Counted from the first letter of the stretch, positions 18,097 to 27,696 are shown. The stretch is 64,000 nucleotides of DNA from Pelagovum sp. HNIBRBA483 (GCF_040931995.1 NZ_CP162412.1:434001-498000), one strand, 5' to 3'. Numbers and translations are program-made. Notes: generated by a model not told the origin, from the sequence alone.

Positions 18097-18834
18097 ATGG
18101 CTGTTTCGATGGCAAAAGCGGATTGTAGTGAGTGCCCTATCCGTCATCGTGCGGTTTGTGCGCGCTGTGATGCCGATGAGCTCGAACGGCTGGAACAGAC
18201 GAAATACTATCGAAACTATGAAGCCGGTCAGACTATTGCTTGGGCCGATGACGAAATGCCATTTGTTGCTTCCGTCGTTGCTGGCGTCGCGACTCTCAGT
18301 CAAACGCTTGAAGATGGCAGGACGCAGATGGTCGGCTTGTTGCTGCCGTCCGATTTCATAGGGCGTCCGGGGCGCGCAACGTCTCCCTATGATGTCACTG
18401 CCGTCAGCGACGTAACGCTGTGCTGCTTCCGTCGGAAACCGTTTGAGGAGCTTCTGCTTTCCACGCCGCACATCTCCGAGCGCTTGCTTGATATGACGCT
18501 TGACGAATTGGATGCTGCTCGCGAGTGGATGCTGGTCCTCGGAAGAAAAACCGCGCGAGAGAAGATCGCCAGTTTGCTGACCATTATTGCGCGGCGAGAA
18601 TCGGTAATTGGCATGGCGCCTTTGTCTGGGCCGATCGTGGTTCATTTGCCGCTGACGCGCGAGGCGATGGCGGACTATCTGGGGCTGACGCTCGAAACCG
18701 TAAGCCGCCAGATTTCCGCACTGAAGCGGGAGGGGATCATCCAGCTTGATGGAAAGCGCCGAATTATCATTCCTGATTTTCAAGGTCTTTTGATAGAAAC
18801 CGGCGACGATATGGATGGTGGCTTGATCTCCTGA
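18097..18834 (+). CDS. fnrL: FnrL, oxygen-sensing Crp/Fnr family regulator
   Basis: A 245-aa transcription factor. The N-terminal CSECPIRHRAVC stretch (C10, C13, C21) with C24 and C109/C110 supplies ligands for an oxygen-labile 4Fe-4S cluster. A cyclic-nucleotide-fold sensor domain and dimer helix (about 125-155) follow. The recognition helix is LTLETVSRQISAL with E200, S203 and R204, the residues that read TTGAT half-sites. GAGGG precedes the ATG at 18097 by 6 nt. Fnr proteins of this group activate cbb3 oxidase and haem genes when oxygen falls, matching the two FNR boxes and hemN nearby. Confidence 0.94.
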   Translation: MAVSMAKADCSECPIRHRAVCARCDADELERLEQTKYYRNYEAGQTIAWADDEMPFVASVVAGVATLSQTLEDGRTQMVGLLLPSDFIGRPGRATSPYDVTAVSDVTLCCFRRKPFEELLLSTPHISERLLDMTLDELDAAREWMLVLGRKTAREKIASLLTIIARRESVIGMAPLSGPIVVHLPLTREAMADYLGLTLETVSRQISALKREGIIQLDGKRRIIIPDFQGLLIETGDDMDGGLIS

Positions 18835-18877
18835 CCAAGGCCCTCTGCCGCCGGTATCGAGACACTCCTGAAGCAAA

Positions 18878-19714
18878 TCAATGTGCCAGCAGGAGTGGGC
18901 GTTTGGCGCCTTCGAGCATGTCGCGCGTCGCGCCACCCAGGATCGACTCGCGGAACCGAGAGTGGCCATAACCCCCCATCACGATCATTGAGCCGCCATG
19001 CTCTTCGGCGAATCTTTCGAGCACCTCTGATACGCGCGGCAACGTCTTGGAGAGGATGGAAACCTCGGCCTTGATGCCATGTCGCGCAAGCATCAGGCAG
19101 ATTGCGCCACCCGGATCGGCTCTTTCAGGCGAATGCGCGGGCGGATCAACCATAACGATGTCTACATGCTGGGCGGCTTGTAGAAGAGGGAGAGCGCCAC
19201 GAACTGCTGCGAAGGATTCGCTACTCTCGTTCCACCCAACGATGATGCGATTGAAAGCCTGCTTCTGCGTCCCTTCAGGTACCATCAAAACGGGTGCGCC
19301 CGTGCCAAATAATTCGGCTTCCAGCACAGTTACTTGAAGCGGTTTGCGCGACTGGCCGTAAGGCTGGCTGGCAATAATCAGATCGGAATAGCGGGTTTGG
19401 CGCGAAACCAGTGTATCAAGCCCTAAGTGGGGAATGACGACCGGATTGACGGATACTTTCGACAGTGTTGCAGGTAGAATGTCCTTGCACCAGTCGCTTA
19501 GGCGTTCGGCCTGCTCCATCGCCTCTGCCGCGCCAGTTTCGAGCACGATTGCCGCCGCGCCAGCTGGAAGGGGTTCGTAGCGAGCGGGATCAACGCCGAC
19601 GCAGTGCACATCCAGATGTGCGTCTTGCGATTCGGCGAAATCGGCGGCGAAGCGAAGTGCCGCTTCGTCGGAGCTGCTGTCAGTGACGACAATACTGATT
19701 GTCTTGTAAGCCAT
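18878..19714 (-). CDS. Tandem universal stress protein (UspA family)
   Basis: A 278-aa protein with two Usp domains (about 1-145 and 150-278). The second domain has the ATP-binding pattern G-x2-G-x9-G in GGYGHSRF...LGGATRDML; the first shows no comparable glycine pattern. Usp proteins help survival in stasis or low oxygen by unclear mechanisms. It is divergent from ccoN, and the FNR box at 19819-19832 lies between the two, 104 nt upstream of this ATG, so oxygen control of both is possible. GGAGAA precedes the start. Confidence 0.88.
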   Translation of the reverse strand: MAYKTISIVVTDSSSDEAALRFAADFAESQDAHLDVHCVGVDPARYEPLPAGAAAIVLETGAAEAMEQAERLSDWCKDILPATLSKVSVNPVVIPHLGLDTLVSRQTRYSDLIIASQPYGQSRKPLQVTVLEAELFGTGAPVLMVPEGTQKQAFNRIIVGWNESSESFAAVRGALPLLQAAQHVDIVMVDPPAHSPERADPGGAICLMLARHGIKAEVSILSKTLPRVSEVLERFAEEHGGSMIVMGGYGHSRFRESILGGATRDMLEGAKRPLLLAH

Positions 19715-19818
19715 CTGGGTTCTCCCTGGGGCAATCCGGTCATCGGCGCAATGTGATGCGACTTACGGCGCGCAAATCTTGCGTATCCAATCCCTATCAA
19801 ACGCCGGTTTGAAAAAAC

Positions 19819-19832
19819 TTGACATGGATCAA
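19819..19832 (+). promoter_or_regulatory. FNR box upstream of ccoN
   Basis: TTGACATGGATCAA matches the FNR consensus TTGAT-N4-ATCAA at nine of ten half-site bases. It is centred about 95 nt before the ccoN start and lies in the ccoN/usp divergent region. With activation at -41.5 the ccoN transcript would begin near 19867. Confidence 0.88.
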
Positions 19833-19920
19833 GGCGCCAGACCGAGCCTTTTGGGAAACCCACTACACAGCTGAACGACTGGGCGAAGTTTGCCCGGACG
19901 AAAAATAAGGGACAGATCTC

Positions 19921-21522
19921 ATGTGGGATTGGATTAAGATCGTGGCGTTGGGCTTGGTGGCCCTTTTCGCTGCGCTTGCCGCGAACTGGGCGCGCGACCT
20001 GGCTTATCAGGTCCATGCTCTGATCGTATTTGCCGTCGCGACCGGCCTCTTCATCTGGACGGTGCGCAATGCGGGCGAGGGCCCCAAAGCCGCGCCGACC
20101 GGCTATGCCGATGGCGTTATTCGGGCCGGTGTTATTGCAACCTCATTCTGGGGGATTGCAGGGTTTCTGGTGGGCGTAATTATTGCATTCCAGTTGGCAT
20201 TTCCGGCGCTCAACTTCGAGTTTCTGCAGGGATATGGCAACTTTGGGCGCTTGCGTCCGCTGCACACATCGGCGGTGATCTTTGCATTTGGCGGCAACGC
20301 CTTGATTGCCACGTCCTTCTATATTGTCCAGCGCACCAGCGCAGCGCGCCTGTGGGGTGGAAACCTTCATTGGTTCGTATTCTGGGGCTATAACCTGTTT
20401 ATCGTGCTCGCCGCGACGGGCTACCTAATGGGCGCAACGCAATCCAAGGAATATGCGGAGCCCGAATGGTATGTCGACCTGTGGCTAACAATCGTCTGGG
20501 TTGCCTATCTGGCGGTTTTCCTTGGCACGATCATCAAGCGCAAAGAGCCGCATATCTATGTTGCGAACTGGTTCTTCCTCAGTTTCATCGTGACGGTTGC
20601 CTTGTTGCATGTGGTCAATAATCTTTCCGTCCCTGTCTCCATTTTTGGGTCGCGTTCGGTGCAGCTTTTCGCGGGTGTGCAGGATGCCATGACGCAGTGG
20701 TGGTATGGCCACAATGCGGTGGGCTTCTTCCTGACTGCCGGTTTCTTGGGCATGATGTACTATTTCATTCCCAAGCAGGCCGAAAAACCGGTGTTCAGCT
20801 ACAAGCTGTCAATTATCCACTTTTGGGCGCTGATCTTTCTTTACATCTGGGCCGGTCCGCACCACCTGCATTACACTGCGCTGCCTGACTGGGCATCGAC
20901 CCTCGGCATGGTGTTCTCGGTCATCCTGTGGATGCCTAGCTGGGGTGGCATGATAAACGGATTGATGACGCTTTCGGGCGCGTGGGACAAGATCCGCACC
21001 GATCCGATCATCCGCATGATGGTTATCAGTCTCGGTTTCTACGGGATGTCGACTTTCGAAGGACCGATGATGTCGATCCGTGCGGTCAACTCGCTGTCAC
21101 ACTACACGGACTGGACGATCGGCCACGTTCACTCGGGCGCACTTGGTTGGAACGGCATGATTACTTTTGCCGCTCTGTACTTCCTGACGCCACGACTGTG
21201 GAACAAGGAACGGCTCTATAGCCTGAGACTGGTTAGCTGGCACTTCTGGCTCGCAACGATCGGTATCGTTCTGTACGCCGCGTCAATGTGGGTGACCGGC
21301 ATCATGGAAGGCCTGATGTGGCGTGAAGTTGATGCGCAAGGCTTCCTCGTCAACTCCTTCGCCGACACGGTTGAAGCGAAACTGCCGATGTACGTTGTTC
21401 GTGGCCTTGGTGGGGTTCTCTACCTCACTGGTGCTCTGATCATGTGCTATAACCTCTGGATGACAGCCTTCGGAAACCGCGTACCCGCGATCTCCGCTGC
21501 CGCTGCCACCCCCGCAGAATAA
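19921..21522 (+). CDS. ccoN: cbb3-type cytochrome c oxidase subunit I
   Basis: A 533-aa integral membrane catalytic subunit of the high-affinity cbb3 terminal oxidase, carrying haem b and the haem b3-CuB site. Many membrane helices are visible. Conserved histidines occur in [42 protein letters not shown] and [17 protein letters not shown], as in CcoN. The extra N-terminal helix seen in alphaproteobacterial CcoN is present (residues about 5-45). First gene of ccoNOQP; expression is likely induced at low oxygen through FnrL. Confidence 0.97.
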   Translation: MWDWIKIVALGLVALFAALAANWARDLAYQVHALIVFAVATGLFIWTVRNAGEGPKAAPTGYADGVIRAGVIATSFWGIAGFLVGVIIAFQLAFPALNFEFLQGYGNFGRLRPLHTSAVIFAFGGNALIATSFYIVQRTSAARLWGGNLHWFVFWGYNLFIVLAATGYLMGATQSKEYAEPEWYVDLWLTIVWVAYLAVFLGTIIKRKEPHIYVANWFFLSFIVTVALLHVVNNLSVPVSIFGSRSVQLFAGVQDAMTQWWYGHNAVGFFLTAGFLGMMYYFIPKQAEKPVFSYKLSIIHFWALIFLYIWAGPHHLHYTALPDWASTLGMVFSVILWMPSWGGMINGLMTLSGAWDKIRTDPIIRMMVISLGFYGMSTFEGPMMSIRAVNSLSHYTDWTIGHVHSGALGWNGMITFAALYFLTPRLWNKERLYSLRLVSWHFWLATIGIVLYAASMWVTGIMEGLMWREVDAQGFLVNSFADTVEAKLPMYVVRGLGGVLYLTGALIMCYNLWMTAFGNRVPAISAAAATPAE

Positions 21523-21534
21523 GGAGAACTGATC

Positions 21535-22260
21535 ATGGGAATCCTTGATCGTCATAAGGTTCTGGAAAAGAACGCGACGCTTCTGCTGGTGGCCAGCTTT
21601 GCGGTCGTCACCGTTGGCGGGATCGTCGAGATTGCCCCGCTATTCTACCTGGAGAATACGATCGAGGACGTTGAAGGCGTCCGGCCGTATTCTCCGTTAG
21701 AACTCGCTGGACGTGAGATTTACATCCGTGAAGGGTGCTACGTCTGCCACAGCCAGATGATCCGTCCGATGCGGGATGAGGTCGAACGGTATGGGCATTA
21801 CAGCCTCGCGGCTGAGTCGATGTACGACCACCCGTTCCAATGGGGATCGAAGCGCACCGGGCCTGATCTGGCGCGGGTCGGCGGCCGCTATTCGGATGAA
21901 TGGCATGTAGATCACCTCATGGATCCACAGGCAGTTGTCCCCGAGTCGGTGATGCCGAAGTACAGCTTCCTCTCGAATGCGGAGATCGAAGCCACCTACA
22001 TTCAAGACCTGATGGAAACCCATCGGTTCGTTGGTGTGCCTTACACGGACGAAATGATTGAGGCGGCAGCGGACGACTTTGAGGTCCAAGTGGATCCGTT
22101 CGGTGACTGGGACGGCCTTGTCGAACGCTACCCTGGTGCTCAGGTCCGCAACTTTGACGGACAGCCTGAACTGACGGAGATGGATGCGTTGATTGCTTAT
22201 CTCCAGATGCTTGGAACTTTGGTGGATTTCTCCACCTTCACTCCAGATGCGAGCCGTTAG
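21535..22260 (+). CDS. ccoO: cbb3-type cytochrome c oxidase subunit II (monohaem c)
   Basis: A 241-aa membrane-anchored cytochrome c. One N-terminal helix (about 14-38) is followed by the haem c site C68-x2-C71-H72 (CYVCHSQ); [16 protein letters not shown] and [17 protein letters not shown] are CcoO hallmarks, with a downstream methionine (VMPKYSFL) as probable axial ligand. It starts 12 nt after ccoN with AAGGAGAA as ribosome site. Transfers electrons to CcoN. Confidence 0.97.
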   Translation: MGILDRHKVLEKNATLLLVASFAVVTVGGIVEIAPLFYLENTIEDVEGVRPYSPLELAGREIYIREGCYVCHSQMIRPMRDEVERYGHYSLAAESMYDHPFQWGSKRTGPDLARVGGRYSDEWHVDHLMDPQAVVPESVMPKYSFLSNAEIEATYIQDLMETHRFVGVPYTDEMIEAAADDFEVQVDPFGDWDGLVERYPGAQVRNFDGQPELTEMDALIAYLQMLGTLVDFSTFTPDASR

Positions 22261-22272
22261 GGAGGGTATGAG

Positions 22273-22512
22273 ATGGACTATCATTTTCTAAGAGAACTGG
22301 CCGACAGCTGGGTTCTGCTCGCGCTTTTCGTTTTCTTCGTTGGAACATGGGTCTGGGCGTTTCGCCCGGGCAGCCGTGACATCCACGGCGACGCTGCGAA
22401 TGTACCTTTCCGTCATGAGGACAGGCCGATTGCGGATGATACCTGCGAAGGCAATTGCGCTGACTGTGCCTGTGCAAAGAATTTCAATTCCGTTCCGGAG
22501 GTCCGGTCATGA
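22273..22512 (+). CDS. ccoQ: cbb3-type oxidase subunit CcoQ with a cysteine-rich tail
   Basis: A 79-aa single-helix membrane protein (helix about 13-30, ending WVWAFRPGSR), the small subunit that stabilises cbb3 oxidase. The FRPGSRD and VPFRHEDRP segments are CcoQ-like. Unusually, the C-terminus has four cysteines, C58, C62, C65 and C67 (DDTCEGNCADCACAK), in a spacing suited to metal or cluster binding or thiol chemistry. Its stop overlaps the ccoP start by 4 nt. Confidence 0.9.
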   Translation: MDYHFLRELADSWVLLALFVFFVGTWVWAFRPGSRDIHGDAANVPFRHEDRPIADDTCEGNCADCACAKNFNSVPEVRS

Positions 22513-23384
22513 GCAAAGATGACAAGAAACAGGAAGTCGGCACGACTGGCCATCAGTGGGATGGGATCGAAGAGCTGAACAATCCGCTGCCGCGTTGGTG
22601 GGTATGGATCTTCTATGCGACCATCGTCTGGGGCATTTGGTATACCATCGCTTATCCCGCATGGCCTATGATGAAGGAAGCGACAGCAGGGTATCTTGGC
22701 TATTCGACTCGTCAAAACGTGGCGGACGACATCGCCGCTGTCGATGCGCGGAATGCTGATATCATCGCACGTTTGGAGGCGACTGATTTGTCTGCAATCG
22801 CAGATGATCCCGAATTGCACCAGTTTGCTGTCAATGGCGGTGCGGCGGTCTTCCTGGCGAATTGTTCGCAGTGTCATGGATCTGGTGCCGCTGGCGCAAA
22901 TGGGTATCCGAACCTGCTCGATAATGATTGGCTCTGGGGTGGCTCTATTGAGGAAATCGCCTACACGGTCGAACATGGCATTCGGAACGAACAATCCCCC
23001 GATGCCCGTTGGACGGAGATGCCTGCTTTCGGCGACATTCTCAGCAAAGAGGAAGTTGGCGCTGTTGTGCAGCATGTTCTTGCGATTTCGGGACAGGAGC
23101 ATGACGCTGCTCAACTCGCGCTCGGCGAAGAGGTCTACCTCACCAATTGCGCCGGCTGTCATGGCGATGCAGGCGAGGGCATGCGCGAAATGGGCGCGCC
23201 ACAACTGAATGACGTGATCTGGCTCTATGGCGGTGATGAAGCGGCTCTGACCGAAACCGTGATGAATGCACGTTTTGGCGTGATGCCTGCTTGGGGGGCC
23301 GAATGGCAGCCCGCTGCGGGCCTGACCAACGCCGAAGTGAAGGCGGTTGCGTCCTACGTCCATCAGCTTGGTGGCGGCGAATGA
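22509..23384 (+). CDS. ccoP: cbb3-type cytochrome c oxidase subunit III (dihaem c)
   Basis: A 291-aa membrane-anchored dihaem cytochrome c, the electron entry subunit. The N-terminal region has the WDGIEELNNPLPRWW motif and one or two helices (about 30-58). Haem sites are C119-x2-C122-H123 (CSQCHG) and C214-x2-C217-H218 (CAGCHG). Methionines in TEMPAFGD and VMPAWG are likely axial ligands. Last gene of the operon, followed by three hairpins. Confidence 0.97.
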   Translation: MSKDDKKQEVGTTGHQWDGIEELNNPLPRWWVWIFYATIVWGIWYTIAYPAWPMMKEATAGYLGYSTRQNVADDIAAVDARNADIIARLEATDLSAIADDPELHQFAVNGGAAVFLANCSQCHGSGAAGANGYPNLLDNDWLWGGSIEEIAYTVEHGIRNEQSPDARWTEMPAFGDILSKEEVGAVVQHVLAISGQEHDAAQLALGEEVYLTNCAGCHGDAGEGMREMGAPQLNDVIWLYGGDEAALTETVMNARFGVMPAWGAEWQPAAGLTNAEVKAVASYVHQLGGGE

Positions 23385-23387
23385 GAA

Positions 23388-23418
23388 TTATCCGGCGTAT
23401 TGCAGCAACGCCGGATAA
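23388..23418. terminator. First hairpin after ccoP
   Basis: Perfect 11-bp stem TTATCCGGCGT / ACGCCGGATAA with a 9-nt loop, starting 4 nt after the ccoP stop. There is no T-tract, so it may protect the mRNA 3' end or be a repeat rather than an intrinsic terminator. Confidence 0.55.
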
Positions 23419-23422
23419 GTAG

Positions 23423-23458
23423 TCGATCGGGTTCTGTTCGCGCATGTCACCCGATCGA
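23423..23458. repeat. Second inverted repeat after ccoP
   Basis: Ten-base-pair arms TCGATCGGGT and ACCCGATCGA with a 16-nt loop, directly after the first hairpin. No T-tract follows. Function unknown; it could be part of a tandem hairpin block or a protein-binding site. Confidence 0.45.
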
Positions 23459-23482
23459 AGGCGCTCTCTGGCGAGAGGGCAT

Positions 23483-23512
23483 GATCCCCGGGGCTGTCCG
23501 TCCCCGGGGATC
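23483..23512 (+). terminator. Intrinsic terminator of ccoNOQP
   Basis: Perfect 11-bp stem GATCCCCGGGG / CCCCGGGGATC with an 8-nt loop, followed by ACTTTTTCC. The strong stem and T-run make this the probable true end of the ccoNOQP transcript, upstream of the separate ccoG promoter. Confidence 0.85.
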
Positions 23513-23537
23513 ACTTTTTCCGGATGCCGGTCATTCG

Positions 23538-23551
23538 TTGATCCATGTCAA
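23538..23551 (+). promoter_or_regulatory. FNR box upstream of ccoG
   Basis: TTGATCCATGTCAA matches TTGAT-N4-ATCAA at nine of ten half-site bases, 61 nt before the ccoG start. Together with the preceding terminator it shows that ccoGHIS is a separate, FnrL-responsive unit. Confidence 0.87.
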
Positions 23552-23612
23552 TGCAGGGTGACCGCACACGAGGCAAAAAGCGGACAACGCGAACAGTATT
23601 ATCAGGACAAAT

Positions 23613-25040
23613 ATGTCTTCTTCGGAGAATCCCCCGTCCCTTTATGCGGCCCGTGAGCCCGTCTTTCCCAAAAGGGTCAGCGGCTGGTTTCGCAATCTCA
23701 AGTGGATCATCATGGCGGTCACACTTGGGATTTATTACCTCACGCCATGGATTCGTTGGGATCGCGGCCCTGAAATGCCAGATCAGGCTGTATTGGTTGA
23801 TATGGCGGGCAGGCGGTTCTTTTTCTTCTGGATCGAGATTTGGCCGCATGAATTCTATTTCATTGCTGGCCTTTTGATCATGGCGGGGTTGGGGCTTTTC
23901 CTTTTCACCTCTGCATTGGGCCGAGTGTGGTGCGGATATGCCTGCCCGCAGACTGTTTGGACGGATTTGTTCATTCTGGTCGAGCGCTGGATTGAAGGGG
24001 ACAGGAACGCGAGGGTGAAGCTTTGGAACGCGCCCTGGTCGCTGAGAAAAGCACGCTTGCGGATCACCAAGTGGGTCGTTTGGCTGCTAATCGGGTTAGC
24101 GACGGGCGGCGCTTGGGTGTTCTACTTTACCGATGCTCCGACGCTATTGGCTGATCTGGTGCAGGGTACTGCGCATCCGATTTCCTATACAACAATTGCC
24201 ATTCTGACGGCGACGACGTTTTTCTTCGGCGGGATCGCTCGGGAGCAGGTTTGTATCTATGCCTGCCCATGGCCGCGCATTCAGGCTGCGATGACTGACG
24301 AGGATACGATTACCATTGGCTATCGCGAATGGCGCGGTGAGCCTCGAAAACATTCTGATGCGGTGAAAGCTGGCGCGCCGATGGGTGACTGCGTCGACTG
24401 TATGGCCTGCGTCAATGTGTGCCCTATGGGTATTGATATCCGCGACGGGCAGCAGATGGCATGCATTACCTGTGGTCTGTGCATTGATGCCTGTGACGAT
24501 GTCATGGCCAAGCTTGGGAAGCCGCGTGGACTTGTCGATTATCTGGCGCTCAAAGACGAAACCGCCGAGCGGGCTGGCGAGCCGACACCGACATTGTATC
24601 AACACATCTTCAGGGCCCGCACGATACTTTACACAGTGCTTTGGACTGCCGTTGGGCTCGCACTGCTGTTCGCCTTGTTCATCCGTTCGGACTTTGATCT
24701 GACGGTGGCGCCGCTGAGGAACCCGACATTCATCGTTCAGTCTGATGGCAGCGTTCGGAATGTCTATGATATCCGCCTCCGGAACATGTCTCTGGAGCCG
24801 AAACTGATAACATTCTCGCTGACACCTGACCTGCCGCTGAACATTCGGCTTGAAGGCTATGCTGGACGTACAGTTGAGGTCGCCGCAGACGAATTGCTGC
24901 ATGTTCGGGCATATTTGACGGCACCTGCTGGGACTGATCCCAGCCTATCAGAACGAACGGATCTGCGGATCTGGGTGCAGGACCAAGCAACGCGCGAACG
25001 GACTTGGCAAGACACCTTCTTTAACGGGAAAGGACAATAA
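23613..25040 (+). CDS. ccoG: cbb3 oxidase accessory protein CcoG (ferredoxin-like, membrane)
   Basis: A 475-aa membrane iron-sulfur protein needed for cbb3 oxidase assembly; the family has been linked to cupric ion reduction. Several helices (about 33-46, 84-102, 150-172, 190-207 and 338-352) surround cysteine motifs CGYACP (C107, C111) and CIYACP (C214, C218), and a 2[4Fe-4S] ferredoxin domain with C260, C263, C266, C270 and C284, C287, C290, C294. A C-terminal Ig-like domain follows (about 360-475). Ribosome site AGGACA is weak. Confidence 0.95.
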   Translation: MSSSENPPSLYAAREPVFPKRVSGWFRNLKWIIMAVTLGIYYLTPWIRWDRGPEMPDQAVLVDMAGRRFFFFWIEIWPHEFYFIAGLLIMAGLGLFLFTSALGRVWCGYACPQTVWTDLFILVERWIEGDRNARVKLWNAPWSLRKARLRITKWVVWLLIGLATGGAWVFYFTDAPTLLADLVQGTAHPISYTTIAILTATTFFFGGIAREQVCIYACPWPRIQAAMTDEDTITIGYREWRGEPRKHSDAVKAGAPMGDCVDCMACVNVCPMGIDIRDGQQMACITCGLCIDACDDVMAKLGKPRGLVDYLALKDETAERAGEPTPTLYQHIFRARTILYTVLWTAVGLALLFALFIRSDFDLTVAPLRNPTFIVQSDGSVRNVYDIRLRNMSLEPKLITFSLTPDLPLNIRLEGYAGRTVEVAADELLHVRAYLTAPAGTDPSLSERTDLRIWVQDQATRERTWQDTFFNGKGQ

Positions 25041-25041
25041 G

Positions 25042-25506
25042 ATGCTGCAACTCTTTAGAGGGCCGATTACGGGGCCGAAGTTCTTTATCATCTTCTCGTC
25101 GTTCTTTGTGGTGATCATAGCCGTGAACATGGTGCTGGCGTTCAAGGCGGTTTCGACATTTCCCGGGCTGGAAGTGAAGAACTCCTATGTCGCGAGCCAG
25201 AACTTTGATGCCGATCGTACGGCCCAGCTCGCGCTTGGATGGGATGTGCATGCTTTCGTGCGTGAGGAAAGCCTGCATCTGTCGATCCGCGATGATGCTG
25301 GTAATCCGGTGGAGGTTTCCTCGCTGGAAGGTGTTTTTGGCCGTGCGACGAATGTGCAGGATGATCAGACGCCCGCCTTCGCATTTGATGGTCTGGATTA
25401 CATCGCGCCTGTCGTAACCTCGGGCGGAAACTGGAACTTGCGCTTTGAAGCGGTGGCGGAGGATGGAACCGTTTTCAAGCAGCGGGTCGTTGTGTTGGTG
25501 GAGTAG
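25042..25506 (+). CDS. ccoH: cbb3 oxidase assembly protein CcoH (FixH)
   Basis: A 154-aa membrane protein with one N-terminal helix (about 13-33, FIIFSSFFVVIIAVNMVLAFKA) and a periplasmic FixH-type beta domain (SYVASQNFD, QLALGWDVHAF). It is needed for assembly of the cbb3 complex. It starts 1 nt after the ccoG stop with AAAGGAC upstream, so the operon is tightly packed. Confidence 0.92.
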   Translation: MLQLFRGPITGPKFFIIFSSFFVVIIAVNMVLAFKAVSTFPGLEVKNSYVASQNFDADRTAQLALGWDVHAFVREESLHLSIRDDAGNPVEVSSLEGVFGRATNVQDDQTPAFAFDGLDYIAPVVTSGGNWNLRFEAVAEDGTVFKQRVVVLVE

Positions 25507-25509
25507 CGC

Positions 25510-27696
25510 ATGAGTTTGGCTGAGCATTCAGGCGCTGCTGCCTGTCCGGGGTGCCTTGCGTCTCCGGCTGAGATATCCAAACAGGACGGCGATGCATCAC
25601 AATCGGGCATCCATATTTCCTTGCCGACCATCCATTGTGCGGGCTGTATTTCGACCATTGAACGCGGCCTTTCGGCACAAGACGATATAGACTCCGTCCG
25701 AATAAATCTGACGCGCAAACGTGCCTTGGTTCAAGCCGCTGCGGGTGTGACCGCCGAGGAAATTGCGGCGCGGATTTCGGCGTTGGGCTATGAAGCGCAG
25801 CCATTGGATACAGCTACTTTGACGGCGCGTGATAGTGATCTTGCGGCGCGGGATCTGGCTATGAGGTTGGGCGTTGCGGGCTTTGCCATGATGAATGTCA
25901 TGTTGCTATCGGTCGCGGTGTGGTCCGGCGCGACGGATGCGACGCGCGATTTGTTTCACTGGCTTTCGGCGGCGATTGCATTGCCGACGGTGACGTTCTC
26001 GGCGCAACCGTTTTTCAAATCCGCATGGCGTGCTCTTTCGGCGGCACGATTGAATATGGATGTTCCGATTTCGCTGGCCATCCTGCTTGCGGCGGGGATG
26101 TCACTGTTCGAGACGATTAATCATGGCGAGCATGCCTATTTTGATGCCGCACTATCGCTGACGTTTTTCCTGCTTGGTGGACGTTATCTGGATCAGCGGA
26201 TGCGCTCGAATGCGCGCTCGGCGGCGGCGGAACTTGCCGCTCTTGAAGCGCCGACAGCCTTGCGGATAACGGTGCATGGAGGCACCGAGACGGTCGAAAC
26301 GAAGGCCGTCGCCATTGGAGACATATTGCTTGTCCGACCTGGGGCGAAAGTCCCCGTTGACGGCGTCATAACCGATGGCTCAACCGAGCTTGACCGGGCT
26401 TTCCTGACTGGCGAAACAGACCCAGTTTCATCGGGTCCCGGTGATATGGTGCGTGCTGGCGAGATCAATTTGACCGGCGCGATCCGGATCAGAGCAGACG
26501 CCGTGGGGCAGGACACGCTTTTGCATGGGCTGGCGGACCTTATCACGGTCGCGGAGTCGGCTAAGTCGCGGTACAATTCATTGGCGGATCGTGCAGCGCG
26601 GATCTATGCGCCCGCAGTACACCTGTTGGCGTTCGTGGCATTTGTTCTCTGGCTATACCTTACAGGCGGAGATGTGCGTATCGCGCTGAACGTTGCGGTC
26701 GCTGTGTTGATCATCACATGCCCCTGCGCGCTGGGCTTGGCTGTCCCTGCGGTGAGCACTGTTGCCTCGGGTTTGCTTTATAAAAAAGGTATATTGCTCA
26801 AGCACGGGACTGCACTCGAGCGGATGGCGGAGATTGATGCCGCCTTTTTTGATAAGACCGGAACGCTGACGTCTGGCACGCCACGACTAATCGCGGCTGA
26901 CGGCTATGATCCGCAGCAGCTTGCGATTGCCTCAGCGCTTGCGGCTGGTTCGGGGCATCCGCGCTCGATTGCGATCACTGAAGCGGCATCGCACCGGGGG
27001 ATCGACCCCGCGCAGGTTGATGAAATCAAAGAAGTGCCTGGGTTCGGGGTCGAAGGACTACTGGACGGCCGGAAGGTGCGCCTTGGTCGTGGCAGCTGGG
27101 CTGGTGCAGGTGACCATGCCGAAGGTTCTTGGCTTGCGTTAGAGGGGCAAGAGGCCATTCGCTTTGACTATGAGGATGTGCTGCGCCCGGGGGCAAAGGA
27201 ACTTATATCCAAGTTGAAGGCAGCGGGCATCCCCGTGACCATCCTCTCGGGGGATGCTGTGCCAGCTGTCGAGCGCATTGCGAATTTGGTGGGCGCGGAT
27301 GGGTGGACGGCCGCGATGTTACCGCAGGACAAGGTTGAAGTGCTTGAAGCGCGCAGGGTAGCGGGCCAGCGGGTGCTCATGGTCGGGGATGGTTTGAACG
27401 ATGCCGCGGCATTGGCAACTGCGCATGTGTCGGTCGCACCGGCGAGTGCGCTCGAAGCAACGCGCGTTGCTGCGGATGCTGTGCTGGTCGCAAAAGAACT
27501 GGATCGGGTTTGGGATATGTTTGTGACGGCGCGTTCGGCGCGACAGCGCATCCTCGAAAACTTTGGCGTTGCGGCTGTTTACAATGCGATTGCCATTCCC
27601 TTGGCATTTAGCGGTATTGCGACACCTTTAATGGCTGCCATTGCGATGTCTACTTCATCCATTGTCGTTTCGGTAAATGCGCTGAGGACGAAATAG
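25510..27696 (+). CDS. ccoI: Copper-exporting P1B-type ATPase CcoI (FixI)
   Basis: A 728-aa inner-membrane ATPase that moves copper for CuB insertion into CcoN. Order: N-terminal CPGC (C12, C15), heavy-metal-associated domain with HCAGC (C43, C46), membrane helices, actuator domain with LTGETDPV (about 299), the transmembrane metal site CPC (C404, C406), the phosphorylated aspartate D448 in DKTGTLTSG, the SGHPRS histidine motif and VGDGLNDAAAL. Gene context in ccoGHIS and the TCPCALGLAVP motif favour CcoI over CopA. Confidence 0.95.
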   Translation: MSLAEHSGAAACPGCLASPAEISKQDGDASQSGIHISLPTIHCAGCISTIERGLSAQDDIDSVRINLTRKRALVQAAAGVTAEEIAARISALGYEAQPLDTATLTARDSDLAARDLAMRLGVAGFAMMNVMLLSVAVWSGATDATRDLFHWLSAAIALPTVTFSAQPFFKSAWRALSAARLNMDVPISLAILLAAGMSLFETINHGEHAYFDAALSLTFFLLGGRYLDQRMRSNARSAAAELAALEAPTALRITVHGGTETVETKAVAIGDILLVRPGAKVPVDGVITDGSTELDRAFLTGETDPVSSGPGDMVRAGEINLTGAIRIRADAVGQDTLLHGLADLITVAESAKSRYNSLADRAARIYAPAVHLLAFVAFVLWLYLTGGDVRIALNVAVAVLIITCPCALGLAVPAVSTVASGLLYKKGILLKHGTALERMAEIDAAFFDKTGTLTSGTPRLIAADGYDPQQLAIASALAAGSGHPRSIAITEAASHRGIDPAQVDEIKEVPGFGVEGLLDGRKVRLGRGSWAGAGDHAEGSWLALEGQEAIRFDYEDVLRPGAKELISKLKAAGIPVTILSGDAVPAVERIANLVGADGWTAAMLPQDKVEVLEARRVAGQRVLMVGDGLNDAAALATAHVSVAPASALEATRVAADAVLVAKELDRVWDMFVTARSARQRILENFGVAAVYNAIAIPLAFSGIATPLMAAIAMSTSSIVVSVNALRTK

